This document shows, piece by piece, positions 7,578 through 15,228 of a stretch of 49,895 nt of DNA. Below the pieces are notes generated by a model. It ran no database searches, had not been told where the DNA came from, and saw only the letters and a list, made by a program, of their open reading frames with translations. The stretch spans positions 6,573 to 56,467 of the forward strand of contig NZ_JADMJK010000028.1 of NCBI RefSeq assembly GCF_018780625.1, read 5' to 3'. The position numbers were made by a program, and so were the translations under genes. Numbering within the stretch: the first letter of the stretch is position 1; each line of letters opens with the position of its first letter. Source of the DNA: Polaromonas sp. (GTDB lineage Bacteria; Pseudomonadota; Gammaproteobacteria; Burkholderiales; Burkholderiaceae_C).

Positions 7578-8537
7578 TCACGGGGTTGGAAAAAAGGTGG
7601 ACGGCGGAGGACGGATTTCGCCCTGCAACGCCGTTGGATAAATGACTTTTCGAATGCCATCGGCATCGTGGCGCAGCGCTGCGGCGGCCTCGGAAAACCC
7701 GAAAAAATCGAGGTACAAGTGGGCCTGCTGGATCAGCATCTCAAAGCCGGGCTGGGCGTTCAACCCGCGTTCCCGTGCGGCGCGCACCACGGGCGTGGGC
7801 TGGTTTTTCATCACAATGTCGACCAGTGCCGCCGAGGGCTCCAGCCGCGCCACATCGCACGGCAAGGCATCCGACAGACGCAAGCCCAAGGGCGAGGCGT
7901 TGACCACCAGGTCAAAGCCGGCTGGATCGCTGCTGGCGACGGACTGCACACGCGTGCCGGTGGCTGCCGCAATGCGCCCGGCGACTTCAGCCGCCTTGCC
8001 AGGGGTCGGGTCAAAAAATGCCACCTCTGCGGCCACCACGCCGTTGCGGGCCAGCGCCAGTGACGCGCCAATGGCGGCAGCCGCGCCGCCAGCGCCCAGA
8101 ATCAGCACCCGCTGGCCTGCGTAGGAGATATTGAAGTAGCCCAGCGACGCCACGAAACCTTCGCCGTCAAACAGACCGCCCTCCAGGGAGCCGTCGACGT
8201 TGCGCCTGATGGCATTGACAGCGCCCGCCATGCGGGCCAGCGCGCTGCAGTGGTCCAGCACCTGCATGACCGACGTTTTATGCGGAATGGTGACCCACAT
8301 GCCCTTGATGTTTTTTCCGAGGAAAGCGGTTTTGACAAATGCGGCCAGGTCGGCAGGAGCCACCTGAACCGGCACGATGGCCGCGTCAATTCCAAAGCGG
8401 GCGAACAGGGGATTGAACACCTCGGGCGCCAGCACTTGCGCCACCGGATCGCCCACGATGAAGTAGACATCGGTGCAGCCATGGATGCGGGTGCCAAGTG
8501 TTGGACTGGCTGGCAGATTTGTTCGGTGATCGTTCAT
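7578..8537 (-). CDS. Shikimate/quinate dehydrogenase-like protein (AroE family), atypical substrate site
   Basis: 319 residues, longer than AroE (about 272). The N-terminal substrate domain starts TDVYFIVGDPVAQVLAPEVFN. The Lys of the catalytic pair is in WVTIPHKTSVM, the Asn in AGAVNAIRR, and the catalytic Asp in LFDGEGFVASL. The nucleotide-binding loop is VLILGAGGAAAAIG, followed by FFDPTP, which suggests the cofactor specificity differs from NADP-type AroE. The two serines that hold the shikimate carboxylate in AroE (SxS) are replaced by Val and Ala here. This resembles the SdhL/catabolic subgroup more than biosynthetic AroE. First gene of the operon, facing an IclR gene. Start at 8537 or 8546 is uncertain; an upstream TTG is unlikely. 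Confidence 0.85.
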   Translation of the reverse strand: MNDHRTNLPASPTLGTRIHGCTDVYFIVGDPVAQVLAPEVFNPLFARFGIDAAIVPVQVAPADLAAFVKTAFLGKNIKGMWVTIPHKTSVMQVLDHCSALARMAGAVNAIRRNVDGSLEGGLFDGEGFVASLGYFNISYAGQRVLILGAGGAAAAIGASLALARNGVVAAEVAFFDPTPGKAAEVAGRIAAATGTRVQSVASSDPAGFDLVVNASPLGLRLSDALPCDVARLEPSAALVDIVMKNQPTPVVRAARERGLNAQPGFEMLIQQAHLYLDFFGFSEAAAALRHDADGIRKVIYPTALQGEIRPPPSTFFPTP

Positions 8538-8601
8538 AATTAGCATTTCGATGCGAACTTTAGCCAATAGGCGCCCGAATCAAAACAAGAATCATCGTCA
8601 C

Positions 8602-8641
8602 AAGATCGATGATCGAACAAATATGATCGATCATCGATCTT
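8602..8641. promoter_or_regulatory. Perfect 14-bp inverted repeat, probable IclR-type operator
   Basis: The arms AAGATCGATGATCG (8602-8615) and CGATCATCGATCTT (8628-8641) are exact inverted complements separated by 12 bases. The element lies in the only divergent gap between the catabolic operon (start near 8537) and the IclR regulator (start at 8661). It is placed to repress or activate both. A further ATCATCG at 8591-8597 repeats part of the arm. IclR proteins of the PcaR/PcaU/PobR group bind such repeats close to their own genes; the assignment to this regulator is inference. Confidence 0.75.
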
Positions 8642-8660
8642 ATTAAGGGTTATCACTAAG

Positions 8661-9494
8661 GTGAAGCGCCCGTTGCCCGAACCAGAATTGCCCGCCATGC
8701 CGCCATCTTCATCAGAAACGTTCACGCCAGCCAGCCCCGTGCTGGACAAGCGCGACTGGATTGCCGGCCTCGAAAGAGGCCTGTCCATCATTGAGGCGTT
8801 TGACGACGCCCACCCGCGCATGACCGCCAGCCAGGCCGGCGAGCGCTGCGGCATGACGCGCACCGCCGCGCGCCGCTACCTGCTCACGCTGCGGCACATC
8901 GGCTACGTGGCGACCGATGGAAAGCTGTTCTGGCTCACGCCGCGCGTGCTGCGCCTGGGGCAGTCCTACCTGGAATCGGCCCGGTTGCCGCGCATCGTTC
9001 AGCCGTTTTTGCAGCGCGTCACGGCGGGCACCTCAGAAACAGCCTATGTCAGCGTGCTCGATGGCGACGACATCGTGTACATCGCCCGCAACGGCTCCAG
9101 CCGCATCATGAACACCGGCTATGTGCTGGGCGCGCGGGTGCAGGCGCAGGTCACGGCCGCCGGCATGCTGCTGCTGGCGCTTGGCGATCCGGCTTGGGTG
9201 GAGCACTGGCTGGCCACGCAAACGCTCAAGGCCTATACCTCGCACACCATCGCCAGCAAGGACCGCCTGCGCCTGGAACTGGCGCGCATTCGGGCGCAGG
9301 GCTGGTCGCTGTCAGAGCAGCAACTCGAACTCGGCGCCCGCGGCATCGCCGTTCCGCTGCTGGACCACCGGGGCGACCTGGTGGGCGCGCTCAATGTGAC
9401 CACGCCGATGGGCCAGGAAAGTTCTGAGGAGGTGGTGGCGCGGGTGCTGCCAGTGCTGCAGGAAACCGCGCGCGCCATGCGCAATCTGATTTGA
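8661..9494 (+). CDS. IclR-family regulator of the PcaR/PcaU/PobR type
   Basis: 277 residues. A winged helix-turn-helix at about 32-95 begins DWIAGLERGLSIIEAF and contains MTASQAGERCGMTRTAARRYLLTLRHIGYV. This 'AARRYLLTL' form is typical of the beta-ketoadipate regulators PcaR, PcaU and PobR, which respond to protocatechuate, hydroxybenzoate or quinate-pathway intermediates. The effector domain follows (ETAYVSVLDGDDIVYIAR ... GARGIAVPLLDHRGDLVGALNVTT). It diverges from the transporter/quinate-type operon, with a perfect inverted repeat between them, so it is the likely local regulator. The annotated start is GTG with a weak ribosome site; an ATG at 8697 is an alternative, and neither affects the DNA-binding domain. 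Confidence 0.9.
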   Translation: MKRPLPEPELPAMPPSSSETFTPASPVLDKRDWIAGLERGLSIIEAFDDAHPRMTASQAGERCGMTRTAARRYLLTLRHIGYVATDGKLFWLTPRVLRLGQSYLESARLPRIVQPFLQRVTAGTSETAYVSVLDGDDIVYIARNGSSRIMNTGYVLGARVQAQVTAAGMLLLALGDPAWVEHWLATQTLKAYTSHTIASKDRLRLELARIRAQGWSLSEQQLELGARGIAVPLLDHRGDLVGALNVTTPMGQESSEEVVARVLPVLQETARAMRNLI

Positions 9495-9538
9495 GCGCCA
9501 CAGGCAAGGCCCTGCAGCCTGACCAAAAACACTTAAAA

Positions 9539-9599
9539 TGCTACTTTTTTAGTAGCTATTAGCGACCGTTCATTGTGGGCTAGAGGCCTATTTCATCAA
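9539..9599. repeat. Dispersed intergenic hairpin repeat, copy 1
   Basis: Begins with a 19-base hairpin (9539-9557, TGCTAC ... GTAGCT). It is followed by about 20 variable bases and the conserved tail GGGCTAGAGGCCTATTTCAT. A second copy with the same order is at 27889-27950. I recognise this layout as an abundant small repeat of Comamonadaceae genomes (recollection, not checked). It lies between the IclR gene and the next permease gene, where the hairpin could end transcription. Confidence 0.6.
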
Positions 9600-9635
9600 T
9601 AAATACACCCACCAGGGCCGCTGACCGCGCACGAC

Positions 9636-10520
9636 ATGCACACCAGACATTTCCTCCAGCTGATCGGCATGTCCGCCCTCTGGGGCGCCTCATTCCCCCT
9701 GCTTCGCATTGCCAGCCCCGCGCTCGGACCCTGGCTTCTGGCCGGCCTGCGCTGCACCCTGGCCGCCGTGGTGCTGGCCGTGCTGATGCGCGCGCTGCGG
9801 GAGCGCTGGCCGCCGCGCGCCGCCTGGCCAAGGCTGGCGCTGCTGAGCCTGCTCACCGTGGTCACGCCGTTCGTGCTGTTCAGCTGGGCGGCGCTGGTGA
9901 TTCCTGCTGGCTACTCGGCCGTGCTGAACGCCACCGCACCCTTGTTTGGCGTGCTGGGTGCAGCCGTGGCCGGTGAAGAAAAACTGACGACACGCCGCCT
10001 GCTGGGCTGCGCCGTGGGCTTTGCCGGCGTTGCGCTGCTGGTGCAGCTGGGGCCGGTCGCCGTGACGCCGCAGGTGGTGCTGGCCGCGCTGGCCTGCACG
10101 GCCGCAGCGGCCGCCTATGGCTTTGGCACCATCCTGATGAAGCGCGCCACCATGGCCTACGCGCCGCTGCCAGCTTCGGCCGCCGTGCATGTGGCGGCCG
10201 CGCTGATTTTGCTGGCTCCGGCAGGCGCCGCCGCCCCCTCGGCCCATTACACGCCGGCGGCGCTGATCGCGGTGACGGTGCTGGGCACCATCACCTCGGG
10301 CTTCATGTACTGGATCAGCATGCGGCTGATGCGCGAGATCCCGGCCAGCGCGGCTACCTCGGCGGCCTTCATGATTCCCTTGTTCGGCGTCAGCTGGGGC
10401 GGGCTGTTTCTGGGTGAACCCGTCACCGCCAGCATGCTGCCCGGCTGTTTGCTGGTGCTGGCGGCCACCGCGCTGATCACGGGCTTCAACCCGTTCAGGG
10501 GCGCGCCGCCCGAGCCCTGA
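9636..10520 (+). CDS. EamA-type (DMT superfamily) permease
   Basis: 294 residues with ten predicted membrane segments arranged as two EamA repeats. The first repeat begins GMSALWGASFPLLRIAS (the family's conserved GxxWG.xF motif), and the second is seen from LAALACTAAAAAYGFGTILMKR. The closing FLGEPVTASMLPGCLLVLAATALITG is the usual end of the second repeat. Members export amino acids, metabolites or drugs; no residue here fixes the substrate. The gene stands alone, convergent with aroC (20 bp between stops), and is preceded by a dispersed hairpin repeat. Confidence 0.9.
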   Translation: MHTRHFLQLIGMSALWGASFPLLRIASPALGPWLLAGLRCTLAAVVLAVLMRALRERWPPRAAWPRLALLSLLTVVTPFVLFSWAALVIPAGYSAVLNATAPLFGVLGAAVAGEEKLTTRRLLGCAVGFAGVALLVQLGPVAVTPQVVLAALACTAAAAAYGFGTILMKRATMAYAPLPASAAVHVAAALILLAPAGAAAPSAHYTPAALIAVTVLGTITSGFMYWISMRLMREIPASAATSAAFMIPLFGVSWGGLFLGEPVTASMLPGCLLVLAATALITGFNPFRGAPPEP

Positions 10521-10540
10521 TGCGCAATGGGGGTCGCCAA

Positions 10541-11638
10541 TCAGTCGCGCTGGCGCATGATGTCCGGCGTGCTGACCACGACGTCTGCATTCTGGGCACG
10601 CTGGCGCAGCGCATGCTCCATCACCACCAGCGCCAGCATGGCCTCGGCAATCGGCGTGGCCCGAATGCCGACGCACGGGTCGTGCCGCCCTTTGGTGCTG
10701 ACCTGGGTCGGCTGGCCGGCCAGGTCAATCGACTCGCGCGGCGTGAGGATGGAACTGGTGGGCTTGATGGCGATCGACACTTCCAGGTCTTGCCCGGTGC
10801 TGATGCCGCCCAGCACGCCGCCCGCGTTGTTGGATTTGAAACCTTCGGGCGAGAGCGAGTCGCCGTGCGTGCTGCCGCGCTGCGCGACGCTGGCAAAACC
10901 GGCGCCAATTTCCACCCCTTTGACGGCGTTGATGCCCATCATGGCGTACGCAATGTCGGCGTCCATCTTGTCAAACAGCGGCTCACCCAGGCCAACCGGC
11001 ACGCGGGAGGCCGACACGCGGATGCGCGCCCCGCAGGAGTCGCCGCCCTTGCGCAACTCGTTCATATAGGTTTCCAGTTCCGACACGTCGGCCACGGGGG
11101 CAAAGAAAGGGTTGTGCGGCACAAAGTCCCAGGACTCAAAGCCAATCGGCAACTCGCCAATTTGCGTCATGCAGCCCCGAAACTCGGTGCCGTAGCGCTC
11201 AAACAGCCATTTCTTGGCCACCGCGCCGGCCGCCACCATGGGCGCGGTCAGGCGGGCCGACGAGCGCCCGCCGCCGCGCGGGTCGCGAATGCCGTATTTC
11301 TGGAAATAGGTGTAGTCAGCGTGGCCTGGCCGGAAGGATTCCAGGATGTTGCCGTAGTCCTTGCTGCGCTGGTCGGTGTTTTTGATCAGCAGGCAAATCG
11401 GCGTGCCGGTGGTCTTGCCCTGGTACACGCCCGACAAGATCTCGACCGCATCCGGCTCGTTGCGCTGGGTCACGAACTTGGAGGTGCCGGGGCGGCGCCG
11501 GTCCAGGTCGGGCTGAATGTCTGCCTCGCTGAGCGCCATGCCCGGCGGACAGCCGTCAATCACGCAGCCAATGGCCGGGCCGTGGGATTCACCAAAGTTG
11601 GTGACTGCGAAAAGATTTCCAAAAGTATTGCCGCTCAT
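10541..11638 (-). CDS. aroC: Chorismate synthase
   Basis: 365 residues, standard bacterial length. It makes chorismate from EPSP using reduced FMN, in the cytoplasm. The three AroC signatures are present: [18 protein letters not shown] near residue 15, the middle block [23 protein letters not shown] with the preceding [11 protein letters not shown], and the C-terminal [25 protein letters not shown]. The N-terminus [10 protein letters not shown] is canonical. It lies 30 bp after the CBS-domain gene on the same strand, probably a two-gene unit, an arrangement I recall from other Burkholderiales. Confidence 0.97.
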   Translation of the reverse strand: MSGNTFGNLFAVTNFGESHGPAIGCVIDGCPPGMALSEADIQPDLDRRRPGTSKFVTQRNEPDAVEILSGVYQGKTTGTPICLLIKNTDQRSKDYGNILESFRPGHADYTYFQKYGIRDPRGGGRSSARLTAPMVAAGAVAKKWLFERYGTEFRGCMTQIGELPIGFESWDFVPHNPFFAPVADVSELETYMNELRKGGDSCGARIRVSASRVPVGLGEPLFDKMDADIAYAMMGINAVKGVEIGAGFASVAQRGSTHGDSLSPEGFKSNNAGGVLGGISTGQDLEVSIAIKPTSSILTPRESIDLAGQPTQVSTKGRHDPCVGIRATPIAEAMLALVVMEHALRQRAQNADVVVSTPDIMRQRD

Positions 11639-11668
11639 GGACTGGATTATCCCTGAGCGCGCGGCTGA

Positions 11669-12124
11669 TCAGACTTCCTTGGCGTCGTCTTCGGCCGGCC
11701 AGTCGCGGATATAGGCCTTGAGCATTTTGTTCTCGAAGTTCTGGCTGTCCACCACGGCCTTGGCCACGTCGTAAAAGCTGATCACGCCCATCAGCATTTT
11801 CTGGTTCATCACGGGCATGTAGCGTGCATGGCGGTCCAGCATCATGCGGCGCACCTCGTCCATGTCGGTCTCGGTGGTGCAGGTCAGCGGATGGTCGTCC
11901 ATGGCTTTGCGCACCAGCGTGCGTCCCATCTCGCCGCCGTTGCTGACGATGCACAGCAGCACCTCGCGAAAGGTCAGCATGCCGACCAGGTCGCCATGCT
12001 CCATGACGACCAGCGACCCGATGTCCTTTTCGGCCATGATTTGGGCCGCTTTGGACAGAGGCTCGTCGGGTTGCACCGTGTAGAGCGTGTTGCCCTTCAC
12101 GCGCAGGATGTCAATAACCTTCAT
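11669..12124 (-). CDS. Two-CBS-domain protein
   Basis: 151 residues made of a CBS pair with no catalytic domain. CBS1 runs roughly 7-60 (VQPDEPLSKAAQIMAEKDIGSLVVMEHGDLVGMLTFREV) and CBS2 roughly 75-130 (CTTETDMDEVRRMMLDRHARYMPVMNQKMLMGVISFYDV). Such proteins bind adenine nucleotides and act as energy or redox sensors on partner enzymes; the partner here is unknown. It is the gene upstream of aroC with a 30-bp gap. A good ribosome site (GGAGAAGG) precedes the ATG. Confidence 0.93.
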   Translation of the reverse strand: MKVIDILRVKGNTLYTVQPDEPLSKAAQIMAEKDIGSLVVMEHGDLVGMLTFREVLLCIVSNGGEMGRTLVRKAMDDHPLTCTTETDMDEVRRMMLDRHARYMPVMNQKMLMGVISFYDVAKAVVDSQNFENKMLKAYIRDWPAEDDAKEV

Positions 12125-12313
12125 CGCCTTCTCCTGGGTTGTTTTGCGATTGTTTCCCTGCTAAGCAGCGCCGGGAAATTCACTTTTAATATAGCCCACA
12201 ATCCGGGGGCAGGCTGTAATGATTTCCCGGATCGCCTGCGTCACCCGGCCCGGGCCAGGCGCCGAAAAAACCCTGGCCCTCTGCTTTCGCTTTTTTATTC
12301 TGGAGACACACGC

Positions 12314-13624
12314 ATGCCCGGTTATTCCGACCCCGGTTTTGACACCCTGGCGCTGCACGCCGGTGCCGCCCCCGACCCGGCCACAGGCGCACGCGCCGTG
12401 CCGATTCACCTCACGACCTCCTTTGTCTTCGAGTCCAGCGACCACGCCGCGAGCCTGTTCAACCTGGAGCGCGCCGGCCATGTGTATTCGCGCATCAGCA
12501 ACCCGACCAATGCGGTGCTGGAGCAGCGCATTTCGGCCCTCGAAGGCGGCATAGGCGCGATTGCCACGGCCAGCGGCCAGGCCGCGCTGCACCTGAGCGT
12601 TGCCACCTTGATGGGCGCCGGCTCCCACATTGTGGCCAGCACCGCCCTGTATGGCGGTAGCCAGAACCTGCTGCACTACACCCTGCGCCGCTTTGGCATT
12701 GACACCACCTTTGTCCAGCCCGGCGACCTGGACGGCTGGCGCGCCGCCGTGCGGCCCAACACCAAATTATTCTTTGGCGAAACCGTCGGCAACCCGGGGC
12801 TCGACGTGCTGGACATGGAGGCCGTGAGCGCCATTGCCCATGATGCTGGCGTGCCGCTGCTGGTCGACTCCACGCTGACCTCGCCCTGGCTGATCAAGCC
12901 GTTTGACCACGGCGCGGACCTCGTCTACCACTCGGCCACCAAGTTTTTGAGCGGCCACGGCACGGTCATTGGCGGCCTGGTCGTCGATGGCGGCAGTTTT
13001 GACTGGGACTCTTCCAGGGCCGCAGGCAAGTTTGCCGAACTGACCGAGGCCTACGACGGCTTTCACAACATGGTGTTCAGCGAGGAAAGCACGGTCGGCG
13101 CGTTCTTGCTGCGTGCGCGCCGCGAGGGCCTGCGCGACTTTGGCGCCTGCATGAGCCCGCACACGGCCTGGCTGATCTTGCAGGGCATCGAAACGCTGCC
13201 GCTGCGCATGGCGCGCCACATGAGCAACACCGAAAAAGTCGTGGCGTTTCTGGCCAGCCACCCGCTGGTGGCGCGCGTCGGCCACCCGATGCTGCAATCG
13301 CACCCCAGCCACGCGCTGGCCAAAAAGCTGCTGCCGCGCGGCGCCGGTTCGGTGTTCAGCTTTGACATTCGTGGCAGCCGTGCGCAAGGCAAGGCGTTTG
13401 TGGAAGCGCTCAAGGTGTTCAGCCACCTGGCCAACGTCGGCGACTGCCGCAGCCTGGTGATTCACCCGGCCAGCACCACGCATTTCCGCATGAGCGACGA
13501 CGCGCTGGCAGGCGCGGGCATCACCCAGGGCACGATACGCCTGAGCATCGGACTGGAAGACCCAGACGACCTGATCGACGACCTGAAGCGCGCGCTAAAA
13601 ACAGCAGAAAAGGCAGGTGCGTGA
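12314..13624 (+). CDS. metY: O-acetylhomoserine (thiol)-lyase / sulfhydrylase
   Basis: 436 residues of the Cys/Met metabolism PLP family; the length fits MetY better than MetZ (about 400). It joins sulfide or methanethiol to O-acetyl- or O-succinyl-homoserine in methionine synthesis. Features seen are GFDTLALHAG at the start, YSRISNPTNAVLEQRISALEGG, the phosphate loop ATASGQAALHL, the Asp of VDSTLTSPWLIKPF and the PLP lysine Lys210 in YHSATKFLSGHG. A TGGAGA ribosome site lies 10 bases before the ATG at 12314; the open frame continues upstream without a better start. The stop overlaps the start of the next gene (TGATG), so the two are coupled. Confidence 0.92.
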   Translation: MPGYSDPGFDTLALHAGAAPDPATGARAVPIHLTTSFVFESSDHAASLFNLERAGHVYSRISNPTNAVLEQRISALEGGIGAIATASGQAALHLSVATLMGAGSHIVASTALYGGSQNLLHYTLRRFGIDTTFVQPGDLDGWRAAVRPNTKLFFGETVGNPGLDVLDMEAVSAIAHDAGVPLLVDSTLTSPWLIKPFDHGADLVYHSATKFLSGHGTVIGGLVVDGGSFDWDSSRAAGKFAELTEAYDGFHNMVFSEESTVGAFLLRARREGLRDFGACMSPHTAWLILQGIETLPLRMARHMSNTEKVVAFLASHPLVARVGHPMLQSHPSHALAKKLLPRGAGSVFSFDIRGSRAQGKAFVEALKVFSHLANVGDCRSLVIHPASTTHFRMSDDALAGAGITQGTIRLSIGLEDPDDLIDDLKRALKTAEKAGA

Positions 13625-14442
13625 TGGAACTCCACGTCAACGGCGCCAAAACCTACTGCTACACCGGCGGCAAAGCGTTCGATGCGGCGCAGCCGACCGT
13701 GGTCTTCATCCACGGTGTGCTGAACGACCACAGCGTCTGGATTTTGCAAAGCCGCTACCTCGCCCATCATGGCTGGAACGTGCTGGCCATCGACCTGCCC
13801 GGCCACTGCCGCAGCGGCGGTGAAGCGCCTTCCAGCGTTGAAGAAGCGGCGGACTTCATCGCCGCACTGCTCGACGCGGCTGGGGTGCAGCGCGCGGCGC
13901 TGGTCGGCCACAGCTGGGGCTCGCTGATTGCGCTGGAGGCCGCCGCCCGGCTGCAAGCGCGCGTCAGCCACCTGGTGCTGGTCGGCACGGCGTTCCCGAT
14001 GAAGGTGTCGCCGGCGCTGCTGGACAGCGCGCTGAACGAGCCGATGAAGGCGCTGGCCATGGTGAACGTGTTTTCGCGCAGCACGCTGGCCCCGCCGCCC
14101 TCGGCCCTCGGCCCCGGGACCTGGGTCTATGGCGCCAGCATGGCGCTGGGCCGACGCGTGCTGGCCAGCAACCCCAAGGTGAACGTGTTCCACCGCGGTT
14201 TCAAGGCCTGCGACAGCTACGCCAACGGCGAAGCGGCGATTCAAGCCATTACCTGCCCGGTGCTGTTTGTGCTGGGTGCCCAGGACCAGATGACGCAGCC
14301 CAGAGCCGCGCAGGGGCTGATCAACGCGGCCCGCGACTCGGGCAAGACGGTGCAGCGGGTCAGTCTGCCGGTCGGCCACCACCAGATGACCGAGGCGCCT
14401 GATGCCACGCTGTTTGCCATTCGGGATTTCCTGAAATCATGA
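13624..14442 (+). CDS. Alpha/beta hydrolase
   Basis: 272 residues with a clear alpha/beta-hydrolase core. The oxyanion region is VVFIHGVLNDHSVW (His30-Gly31), the nucleophile elbow is VGHSWGS with Ser97, an acid is likely in FVLGAQDQMT, and the terminal histidine is in PVGHHQMTEAP. No signal peptide, so cytoplasmic. It starts on the ATG that overlaps the metY stop; translational coupling suggests a linked role. A homoserine O-acyltransferase would be about 380 residues with a different core, so this is not MetX. Substrate not determinable. Confidence 0.88.
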   Translation: MELHVNGAKTYCYTGGKAFDAAQPTVVFIHGVLNDHSVWILQSRYLAHHGWNVLAIDLPGHCRSGGEAPSSVEEAADFIAALLDAAGVQRAALVGHSWGSLIALEAAARLQARVSHLVLVGTAFPMKVSPALLDSALNEPMKALAMVNVFSRSTLAPPPSALGPGTWVYGASMALGRRVLASNPKVNVFHRGFKACDSYANGEAAIQAITCPVLFVLGAQDQMTQPRAAQGLINAARDSGKTVQRVSLPVGHHQMTEAPDATLFAIRDFLKS

Positions 14443-14487
14443 GCCGGCCCGCATTGCCCGCCCCAAGCGTGGTGTTCCATCGTCCCT

Positions 14488-14757
14488 TCAGCCATTGAGG
14501 AAATAGATGTCGGGTTTGTCTACGACGCCCAGTTGTTGCATCCTTTCCCTGAGGTCTGCAGACTCGGAAAATTCCTTGGCACGGCTGAGGTCCTGCACTT
14601 CAAACATGAGGATGACCTCATTTGGATCGGGGTCTGCGCGAAGAAGGTATTTCTCCGTGAGCCCGGCCTCCGTGCGCTTGGGAAGGTGGGCATCGTAACC
14701 CTGCTTCCACGCCGCGAAGTCCTTCACCTTGTGCCTGATCAGAAGGTAGCGGGTCAT
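14488..14757 (-). CDS. Small ferredoxin-fold (antibiotic-biosynthesis-monooxygenase-like) protein
   Basis: 89 residues. The pattern MTRYLLIRHKVKDFAAWKQGYDAH ... EVILMFEVQDLSRAKEFSESADLRERMQQLGVVDKPDIYFL matches small dimeric alpha/beta-barrel proteins of the ABM/cyclase group. These act as heme-free monooxygenases, isomerases or binding proteins. The ATG at 14757 has a strong AAAGGAGA site just upstream; a longer reading to 14820 has none. Last of three same-strand genes with a GYD protein and a flavoprotein. Function unknown; the family call is by pattern only. Confidence 0.7.
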   Translation of the reverse strand: MTRYLLIRHKVKDFAAWKQGYDAHLPKRTEAGLTEKYLLRADPDPNEVILMFEVQDLSRAKEFSESADLRERMQQLGVVDKPDIYFLNG

Positions 14758-14844
14758 TGAAGTTCTCCTTTGGATGAGGTGCCGGTTCAGGGCCTTTGCG
14801 GCGCTACCGGCATGTGTCAATGGAAATGGAAATGGTCCAGGCCC

Positions 14845-15138
14845 CTAAACCATCTTGCCGAGAATTCCGTTCATCTCGTCTTTGGAAAAGGCGCGCAGCG
14901 TCTGCGTGCGGACGTTGCCCGCAGCCCCTATGGCCAATGCGAACGCGGTCGCCGACTCGTCATCCGGCGCCTCAATGATGGCCACCAAATCGTAGTGCCC
15001 CAGCGTCCAGTAAATCTGGGTCATGTTGGCGCCGAACTTCTTTGCGGCATCTTGCACAGCCTCGGCGCGTTTGGTGCTGTCCTTGACGTTGCGGATTCCC
15101 TGGTCGGTAAAGCTGGAAAGTGCGATGTAGGTTCTCAT
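14845..15138 (-). CDS. GYD-domain protein
   Basis: 97 residues matching the GYD domain: MRTYIALSSFTDQGIRNVKDSTKRAEA, then the name-giving YWTLGHYDLVAIIEAPDDESATAFALAIGAAGNVRTQTLRAF. The domain adopts a ferredoxin-like fold related to ABM proteins, and its biochemical role is unknown. The ATG at 15138 follows AAAAGGAT, a usable ribosome site. It lies between a berberine-bridge-type flavoprotein (91 bp upstream) and another small ferredoxin-fold protein, so the three may form one operon. Confidence 0.88.
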   Translation of the reverse strand: MRTYIALSSFTDQGIRNVKDSTKRAEAVQDAAKKFGANMTQIYWTLGHYDLVAIIEAPDDESATAFALAIGAAGNVRTQTLRAFSKDEMNGILGKMV

Positions 15139-15228
15139 GATTTTTATCCTTTTGGCGACTGGAACCTCAGACACTGAATCGACCGACGGCGGTTCCGAAA
15201 CGCCGACCTAAGCCACCGAGATCCTGAA

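Noticed and set aside
12125-12313. SAM-type riboswitch before metY
   Set aside because: The leader holds no recognisable SAM-I, SAM-II or SAH core; nothing beyond a ribosome site could be supported.
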